From assembly GCF_024972755.1 (NCBI RefSeq), contig NZ_CP087724.1, positions 372,001 to 436,000 of the forward strand: 64,000 nucleotides of DNA, read 5' to 3'. The notes below the pieces were generated by a model that saw only the letters and a list, made by a program, of their open reading frames with translations, was not told the origin of the DNA and did no database searches. Each line of letters begins with the position of its first letter. The first letter of the stretch is position 1. The DNA comes from Halanaeroarchaeum sp. HSR-CO (lineage in GTDB: Archaea > Halobacteriota > Halobacteria > Halobacteriales > Halobacteriaceae). Shown here piece by piece: positions 58,795 through 64,000 of this stretch. The translations under genes were made by a program, and so were the position numbers.

Positions 58795-59862
58795 CTAGAA
58801 GTCGGTGACGACCGGGATGCCGACCGTGGAGAACTCGTCGAGTTTCTCGATGGTCTCGGGGACGTCGTCCAGGGCGATACGGTCGGTGACGACCGCGCCG
58901 GGATCGATCTTGTCCTCGGCCATCATCTGAAAGATCTCCTCGTACTCGTGGGTGGGCATCCCGTAGGAGCCGTAGAAGTCCACCTCGTCGGCGACCATCT
59001 GATCGACTGGTATCGAGACCGTCCCACCCTCCTCGGCCGTGGTCAGCCCGATCTGGAGGTGCTGGCCACCCTTGTCGAGCGAGGCGAGGGAGTTGCGAGT
59101 CGTCTCCGCGATGCCCAGGGCGTCGACGGCGATGTCGACCCCGCGTCCGTCGGGCGTCTCGGATCGGACCGCTGCGGCCACGTCGTCGACTTCCGGGACC
59201 TGTACCGTGCGGTCCGCGCCGAGGTCGCGGGCCTTCTCGAGGTTCTCCTCGTTCAGGTCAACGGCGACGACGTTCCCCCCGAGGGCGTCGGCGACGTGGA
59301 TCGCGGAGAGGCCCACGCCGCCACAGCCGTGCACGGCCACCCAGTCGCCGGCGGTGAGGTCGACGCGGTGGACGATGCCGTGGAAGGCGGTGGCGAATCG
59401 ACACCCGAGTCCAGCGACGGCGACGGGGTCGACGCCCTCCGGGAGCGCGACCAGGTTGTGGTCGGCGTTCGGGACGGGGTAGTACTCGGCGAACGCGCCC
59501 TGCTGGAAGGGGACCAACCCCATCGGGACGGCGGACTCGCAGATGTTCGACCGGCCCGCCCGACAGTGTCGACACGTCCCATCGGAGAGGTTGAACGGGT
59601 TGGTCACCAGGTCTCCTGTCTCGAACTGCGTCACGTCCTCGCCGACCTCGACCACTCGCCCGGCCGGCTCGTGGCCGAGGATCTGTCCCTTCTGGGTCTG
59701 GACGCCCAACCACTCCCAGTCCCCACGCCACGTGTGCCAGTCGCTCCGACAGACGCCACAGGCTTCGGTCTGCACGACCACGCCGTCGGGCCCTGGGTCG
59801 GGCCGGTCGACCGCCTCGACGGTCATCGGTTCCCCGACGCCCTGAAAGACAACCGCTCGCAT
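58795..59862 (-). CDS. Zinc-dependent alcohol dehydrogenase
   Basis: 355 residues from the ATG at 59862 (an in-frame ATG at 59889 is possible). It is a medium-chain dehydrogenase: catalytic-zinc Cys35 in ACGVCRSDWH, GHEPAGRVVEVG with His64-Glu65, and the Rossmann loop VHGCGGVGLSAIHVA (about 167-181). The structural zinc loop has CRHCRAGRSNIC, three of the usual four Cys; the first is missing. It oxidises an alcohol or reduces an aldehyde with NAD(P). It is convergent to nothing and separated from the thioesterase by 114 nt on the same strand. Confidence 0.92.
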   Translation of the reverse strand: MRAVVFQGVGEPMTVEAVDRPDPGPDGVVVQTEACGVCRSDWHTWRGDWEWLGVQTQKGQILGHEPAGRVVEVGEDVTQFETGDLVTNPFNLSDGTCRHCRAGRSNICESAVPMGLVPFQQGAFAEYYPVPNADHNLVALPEGVDPVAVAGLGCRFATAFHGIVHRVDLTAGDWVAVHGCGGVGLSAIHVADALGGNVVAVDLNEENLEKARDLGADRTVQVPEVDDVAAAVRSETPDGRGVDIAVDALGIAETTRNSLASLDKGGQHLQIGLTTAEEGGTVSIPVDQMVADEVDFYGSYGMPTHEYEEIFQMMAEDKIDPGAVVTDRIALDDVPETIEKLDEFSTVGIPVVTDF

Positions 59863-59911
59863 ATTACTGTGTTCTGATGGATCGGGCATGAACCTTTCCC
59901 GTCGGTCGGCC

Positions 59912-60616
59912 TCACGGTTCCGGGCGTTCGCCGTCCACGACGTCGAGGACCGCCGAGAGCCTGGATATCCGGTAGTCGACGGCGGGGCCGTCCTCGGCCC
60001 CGAACGCCACCGTCGCCATCCCCACGTCCGTTGCACCCTTCATGTCGTTTCTGTACCGGTCGCCGATCATCAGCGAGCGTTCGGCTGGGACACCCGCCGT
60101 CGACAGCGCGGTCTCGAACATCGCCGGGTGCGGTTTGGTCCACCCGACCGCCTCCGAGGAGGTGTAGGAGTCGAAGCCAGCCAGGAGGCCGAACCGCTCG
60201 AGGATCCACTCGCCCTCCTCGTGATCGACGTCGCTGATGACGCCGACGTGACGGTCTGACGCCTGGAGGGTTCGCACGGTCTCGACCGCCTCCGGGTTCG
60301 GCCGTATCAGCCGGTCCATCACGTCGTGGAACAGCGGTCGCCACTCCTCGCGTTGTACGCTCGTCTCGAGGATGGCCGCGACGGCCCGGTCGTATCCGTC
60401 GCGTGCCGGTCGAAAGGTCAGTTCGTCCCGTTCGGCGAAGTACTCGCCGACCACCGTTCGCCACCGTTCGAGTGCGTCGTCGGCGTCCCCACGACAGGGA
60501 TACCGATCGCACAGTTCCTCGACGAAGGTCGCGTGGGCGTGCTGGACGGATTCGAGGGAGAGGATGACGCCCCCGATGTCCCAGAAGACGGCCTGCCAGC
60601 CCGGATCGTCGTTCAT
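59912..60616 (-). CDS. HAD-superfamily hydrolase
   Basis: 234 residues from the ATG at 60616; the longer frame to 60637 is less likely. Motif I is AVFWDIGGVIL (nucleophile Asp; the second Asp is replaced by Gly, as in many IA-subfamily members). Motif II is VGVISDVDHEEG, motif III GWTKPHPAMF (Lys), motif IV MIGDRYRNDMKGATDVGM (Asp pair). The helical C1 cap lies between motifs I and II. It is a phosphatase of unknown substrate, perhaps phosphoglycolate-like or a sugar phosphate. It starts 49 nt upstream of the alcohol dehydrogenase. Confidence 0.88.
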   Translation of the reverse strand: MNDDPGWQAVFWDIGGVILSLESVQHAHATFVEELCDRYPCRGDADDALERWRTVVGEYFAERDELTFRPARDGYDRAVAAILETSVQREEWRPLFHDVMDRLIRPNPEAVETVRTLQASDRHVGVISDVDHEEGEWILERFGLLAGFDSYTSSEAVGWTKPHPAMFETALSTAGVPAERSLMIGDRYRNDMKGATDVGMATVAFGAEDGPAVDYRISRLSAVLDVVDGERPEP

Positions 60617-60702
60617 AGCTGTTCTGGCGGACGGCACTGCTTGAAAGTATCGTCGGATCGTTCTGCTCCCCGCTAGCTACGGGTCCGTGGCCCCGGTCCC
60701 GC

Positions 60703-62355
60703 TCACCTGGCCGGGGCGTTCTCGGCGACCTCCGCTTCGACGTCCTCCGTGACGTACTCCTCGCGGAGGGTCGTCTTCGAGAACTTGCCGGTCGACCCCT
60801 TGGGAATCTCCTTGACGGGGATCACCGCATCCGGTGCCCACCACTTGGGGTAGGACTCGGCGACTCGCTCGCGGAGCTCCTGGGCCTTCGATTCTTCGTC
60901 GACCTCACCGCGGTAGGCGACGAACGCGACCGGTCGTTCGTTCCACCGATCGTGGGGCACTCCGACGACGGCCGCCTCCGCGACGTCGTCGTCGCCCATG
61001 ATCACGTTCTCGACCTCCGCGCTGGCGATCCACTCGCCACCGCTTTTCACGAGGTCGTCTTCGCGATCGACGATGTCAACGTAGCCGTCCTCGTTGACCC
61101 GGGCGACGTCGCCGGTCTTCAACCAGTCGTCCTCGGTCACCACCTCGCGGGTCTTCTCGGGGGCGTTGTAGTACTCGGTCGTGACCCACGGGCCGCGAAC
61201 CCAGAGCTCGCCGAGGTTCTCGTCGTCCCAGGGAACCTCCTCGCCGTCGTCGTCGACGACCTTGAATTCGAGGCCGGGCAGCGAGATGCCCGCGGAGTGC
61301 GCTCGGAGCGCGTCCAGCTCCTCGCCAGCCAGCCCCTCGAATTCGGGTTTCGTCTCGGCGAGATGCGTGACCGGGCTGGTCTCGGTCATCCCGTACCCGG
61401 AGAGCAACTCCAGGCCGAGTTGCTCGCGGTAATCGCGAATGAGGCCCTGGGGGGTCGCCGCGCCGCCGCTGACCAGGACGTCGACACTGGAGAAGTCGAC
61501 GTCGTTTTCGGTCGCATACTCCAGTAGGTCCATCCACACCGTCGGGACGCCTGCGCTGTGGGTCACGCCCTCCTCCTCGATGAGGGTGGCGAGCACTTCT
61601 GCGTCCGGTTGCGGGCCTGGAAGGACCGTCTTCGCCCCCGCGGCGATCGTCCCGAAGGGGAGACTCCACCCGCTCACGTGGAACATCGGAACGATGGGCA
61701 TCTCGACCGAGCCGGCGTCGAGTCCGACATCGCTGGTGAGCAGCGCCATCACCTGGGTCCAGTACATCTTCTGTGTGTACTCGACACCCTTCGGTTTGCC
61801 CGTCGTCCCGGAGGTGTAACACATCCCCGCGGGCTGGTCTTCGGGTAACACCGGGAACTCGTAGGTCGGATCGCCGTCGGCGATGAAGGACTCGTAATCG
61901 ACGACCGGCTCGAGGTCGGTCTCGGGGACGGCGTCGCCCATGACGACGAATAGCTCGACGGAGGAGAACGCCCCCTCGTCGTAGGCACCCTCGAGTTTCT
62001 CCAGCATGACAGGGTCGACGATCACGACCCTGTCCTGGGCGTCGTCGACGATGTGCTGGATGTGCCCATCGGGTAACAGCAGATTGATCATGTGAACCTG
62101 GGCACCCATCGAGGCGACGCCGTAGTAGGCCTCCTGGTGCCAGTGGTTGTTCCACGCGAAGGTAGCGACCCGGTCGCCCCGTTCGATGCCGAAGTCCTCG
62201 AGGGCCGACGCGAGCTTTCGTACTCGTTCGCCGTACTCCGCGAAGGTGAACCGCTGGATCCCTTCGTGGGTTCGGGAGACGATCTCCTGATTCGGATAGA
62301 CGTTTTCCGCACGCCACAGGAACGAACGCAGGTTGAGGGTTGCGCCACCTGGCAT
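60703..62355 (-). CDS. Acyl-CoA synthetase (AMP-forming)
   Basis: 550 residues from the ATG at 62355. It activates a carboxylic acid to acyl-CoA via acyl-AMP. The P-loop is CYTSGTTGKPKGVEYT, the adenine motif GYGMTETSPVTH, the hinge-side Asp is in DWLKTGDVARVN, and the C-terminal lysine segment is IPKGSTGKFSKTTLREEY. The FadD/medium-chain type is favoured by length and the LKTGD form. TATA-like tttatgtata (minus, 62377-62386) is 26 nt before this ATG, so the message is leaderless and the upstream TTG at 62364 is not needed. Confidence 0.93.
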   Translation of the reverse strand: MPGGATLNLRSFLWRAENVYPNQEIVSRTHEGIQRFTFAEYGERVRKLASALEDFGIERGDRVATFAWNNHWHQEAYYGVASMGAQVHMINLLLPDGHIQHIVDDAQDRVVIVDPVMLEKLEGAYDEGAFSSVELFVVMGDAVPETDLEPVVDYESFIADGDPTYEFPVLPEDQPAGMCYTSGTTGKPKGVEYTQKMYWTQVMALLTSDVGLDAGSVEMPIVPMFHVSGWSLPFGTIAAGAKTVLPGPQPDAEVLATLIEEEGVTHSAGVPTVWMDLLEYATENDVDFSSVDVLVSGGAATPQGLIRDYREQLGLELLSGYGMTETSPVTHLAETKPEFEGLAGEELDALRAHSAGISLPGLEFKVVDDDGEEVPWDDENLGELWVRGPWVTTEYYNAPEKTREVVTEDDWLKTGDVARVNEDGYVDIVDREDDLVKSGGEWIASAEVENVIMGDDDVAEAAVVGVPHDRWNERPVAFVAYRGEVDEESKAQELRERVAESYPKWWAPDAVIPVKEIPKGSTGKFSKTTLREEYVTEDVEAEVAENAPAR

Positions 62356-62373
62356 GTTCAACAATCATTATGG

Positions 62374-62388
62374 AATTATACATAAATG
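62374..62388. promoter_or_regulatory. Shared AT-rich promoter core for divergent acyl-CoA synthetase and APH-like genes
   Basis: attatacataaatgt reads as a TATA box on both strands. Toward the minus strand it is 26 nt from the synthetase ATG at 62355. Toward the plus strand the TSS would fall near 62406, ahead of candidate ATGs at 62423 and 62486. Confidence 0.55.
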
Positions 62389-62485
62389 TATGCCACTTCG
62401 TGGCTCACTCGGTGGAACGCGGATGGATCGGCATCGCTACGATCTGGCCGAAATCTATTCCTGGGTGGGCCGTCGAGGGCCCTCC

Positions 62486-63556
62486 ATGACAGAAGACCGC
62501 GAGGAGTACTTCGAACGACTGGTCGACGAGCAGTCGCTGTCGTCGTATCTGACCGCGGAACTCGGCCCGGCAGCGACCTTCGGCGTCGACCGGCACGACG
62601 AGGGCCACTCCAACGAGACGTTGTTCGTGACGTGGGGCGAGCGGGACCTCGTCGTTCGACGACCGCCGCCGGGGGAGACCGCCGACACCGCCCACCAGGT
62701 ACTCAGGGAGTATCGGGTCATGGACGCGCTCCAGGAGACGCCCGTCCCGGTGCCCCCGACCGTCCTCGCCTGCGAGGACGAGTCCATCATCGGCAGCGAG
62801 TTCTACGTGATGGAGCGCGTCGATGGCGACGTCCTCCGTGACGACGAACCGGAGCGGTTCGCCACGCCGTCGCTGCGCGAGCAGGTGGGCGAGACCCTCG
62901 TCGACACGCTCGCGAGCATCCACGCGGTCGACTACGATGCCGTCGGCCTGGCGGATTTCGGCCGGCCCGAGGGCTACACGGCACGTCAGGTCGAGCGCTG
63001 GCAGCGACAGTTGGCCTGGGCGTTCGAGCGGACCGAGGCGGTCCGGGCGATTCCCGAACTCGAGGAGGTTGGTGCGTGGCTCGCCGAGAACGCCCCGACC
63101 GACCACCCGCGATCGCTCGTTCACGGGGACTACAAACTGGATAACGTGCTCTACGCTCCCGGGACGCCCCCGTCCGTCGCCGCCATCTTCGACTGGGAGA
63201 TGGCGACGCTCGGCGACCCGCGGGCCGACCTCGGGTGGCTGCTGGCGTACTGGCGGGACGACACCGAACCGGCGGTTCGGGACGCCGTTCACGCCCCCGC
63301 GTTCACCGCGGCCGAGGGGTATCCGTCCCGCCGCGACCTCGTCGAACGGTGGGAGGCGCGGACCGGATTCACCTTCGAACACGAACGGTTCTATCGCGTG
63401 CTCGCGGTGTACAAGTTGGCGGGGCTCGGCGAGATGTTCTACCGGCGCCACCTCGAGGGGAACGCCGACGACGCGCTCTACCCCGAGATGGAAACGCGGG
63501 TCCCCGCCCTGGCCGAGCGGGCGCTGGCGATCCGGGACGGCAAGGACCCGCTGTAG
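62486..63556 (+). CDS. APH-fold phosphotransferase (ACAD10/11 N-terminal type)
   Basis: 356 residues from the ATG at 62486; an ATG at 62423 would add 21. It is a protein-kinase-like aminoglycoside-phosphotransferase fold: catalytic loop RSLVHGDYKLDNVLY (H-G-D-x-x-x-x-N) and metal-binding IFDWEMATLGDPRADLGW. The GDPRADLGWLLAYWRD form is that of the kinase domain of ACAD10/11, which phosphorylates 4-hydroxyacyl-CoA in a fatty-acid pathway. Flanking acyl-CoA synthetase and 3-hydroxyacyl-CoA dehydrogenase genes support a hydroxyacyl substrate rather than an antibiotic. That role is inference. Confidence 0.87.
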   Translation: MTEDREEYFERLVDEQSLSSYLTAELGPAATFGVDRHDEGHSNETLFVTWGERDLVVRRPPPGETADTAHQVLREYRVMDALQETPVPVPPTVLACEDESIIGSEFYVMERVDGDVLRDDEPERFATPSLREQVGETLVDTLASIHAVDYDAVGLADFGRPEGYTARQVERWQRQLAWAFERTEAVRAIPELEEVGAWLAENAPTDHPRSLVHGDYKLDNVLYAPGTPPSVAAIFDWEMATLGDPRADLGWLLAYWRDDTEPAVRDAVHAPAFTAAEGYPSRRDLVERWEARTGFTFEHERFYRVLAVYKLAGLGEMFYRRHLEGNADDALYPEMETRVPALAERALAIRDGKDPL

Positions 63557-63622
63557 GCGTCGATCGTCGCCCGCTGCTCCGACATCACGAAGATTGATGA
63601 GGGTTCCGGGTGGATTTCGTCC

Positions 63623-64000
63623 ATGGTAGTCGAGCTCGCGGACATCGACCAGATAGCGGTCCTCGGGGCGGGAAACATGGGGCACGGCATCGCCGAGGTC
63701 GCGGCCCTGACGGGGTACGACGTCGTCATGCGCGACATCGAACGGGACCTCGTCGACGACGGGTACGCGGACATCGAGTGGTCCGTCGAGAAACTGGTGG
63801 AGAAGGGCGTCGTCGACGAGGACCCGGCGACGATCATGGCCCGCATCGAGACGACGACCGACCTGGCGGCCGCCGTGACGGATGCCGACGTGGTGATCGA
63901 GGCGGCACCGGAGCGACTCGACCTCAAACGAGACATCTTCACCGACCTCGACGAGTTGACCGACGACGAGGCCATCCTCGCGACGAACACCTCCTCGATC
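63623..64000 (+). CDS. 3-hydroxyacyl-CoA dehydrogenase, 5' part only
   Basis: The gene starts with an ATG at 63623 and runs off the right edge; 126 codons are visible. The NAD-binding fold begins QIAVLGAGNMGHGIAEVAAL (about 9-28), has ADVVIEAAPERLDLKRDIF (about 89-107) and ends at ILATNTSSI, all diagnostic of FadB/HbdA-type 3-hydroxyacyl-CoA dehydrogenases. It converts L-3-hydroxyacyl-CoA to the 3-oxo form in beta-oxidation. Whether an enoyl-CoA hydratase domain follows, as in some archaeal fusions, cannot be seen. It is 66 nt downstream of the APH-like gene. Confidence 0.93.
   Translation, partial: MVVELADIDQIAVLGAGNMGHGIAEVAALTGYDVVMRDIERDLVDDGYADIEWSVEKLVEKGVVDEDPATIMARIETTTDLAAAVTDADVVIEAAPERLDLKRDIFTDLDELTDDEAILATNTSSI

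Overview
The window is a haloarchaeal chromosome segment (class Halobacteria). The evidence is the very high GC with strongly acidic proteins, TATA boxes 25-32 nt ahead of leaderless or nearly leaderless start codons, Tat-type lipoprotein signals, a type A archaeal RNase P RNA, and lineage-specific families (Hvo_1808-type lipoprotein, RdfA, archaea-specific SMC-related protein, DUF5806-like protein). No rRNA, tRNA, CRISPR array or complete insertion sequence was recognised. The genus cannot be named from the sequence alone.

Left part (1-16.3 kb) is mostly housekeeping: a partial DHH phosphoesterase, three universal stress proteins, a GNAT acetyltransferase, a 1037-residue multi-PAS histidine kinase with a degenerate receiver, dihydroorotase, a lipoate-ligase-like protein, a possible NAD-salvage pair (isochorismatase/nicotinamidase-like hydrolase and nicotinate phosphoribosyltransferase) around an Hvo_1808-type lipoprotein, and an AMMECR1 protein.

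13.5-28.8 kb is the most striking region. A tungstate/molybdate ABC importer (wtpABC), the RNase P RNA, a lipoprotein and an M29 aminopeptidase precede an eight-gene minus-strand operon with nearly all genes overlapping. The operon holds a Tat-exported Cys-type formate dehydrogenase catalytic subunit, a four-cluster Fe-S subunit, a two-helix membrane peptide, a cytochrome b, a TorD-type chaperone, a 666-residue polyferredoxin with an MvhD-like core, an aldehyde:ferredoxin oxidoreductase homologue and MobA. This looks like a complete W/Mo module: metal import, cofactor guanylation, chaperoning, two pterin enzymes and an Fe-S hub that may connect them. Palindromes overlap and precede its promoter. 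This is the best candidate for an undescribed system.

29-33 kb has valS, about 1 kb without a convincing gene, and a Usp protein. 33.4-46.3 kb looks like an amino-acid-type import and oxidation island: ornithine cyclodeaminase family protein, FAD amine oxidase, LivF and divergent LivKHMG, a 2-oxoacid:ferredoxin oxidoreductase (delta, alpha and a fused beta-gamma chain), a ThDP decarboxylase-like enzyme and an IclR regulator. A plausible flow is uptake, deamination to a 2-oxoacid, then oxidation to acyl-CoA with reduction of ferredoxin.

46.6-53.6 kb has the ASRP-RdfA cell-shape pair, a solitary transposase-type HTH protein, 6-phosphogluconate dehydrogenase, an iron-type ABC ATPase behind a DtxR-like palindrome with a coupled leader ORF, a DJ-1 protein lacking its cysteine, and TusA. 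53.9-64 kb has a MATE exporter, an alpha/beta hydrolase, and a set of acyl-CoA-type enzymes (MaoC, SDR, a PaaI thioesterase with apparent compensating frameshifts, zinc alcohol dehydrogenase, HAD phosphatase, acyl-CoA synthetase, APH-like kinase and a partial 3-hydroxyacyl-CoA dehydrogenase).
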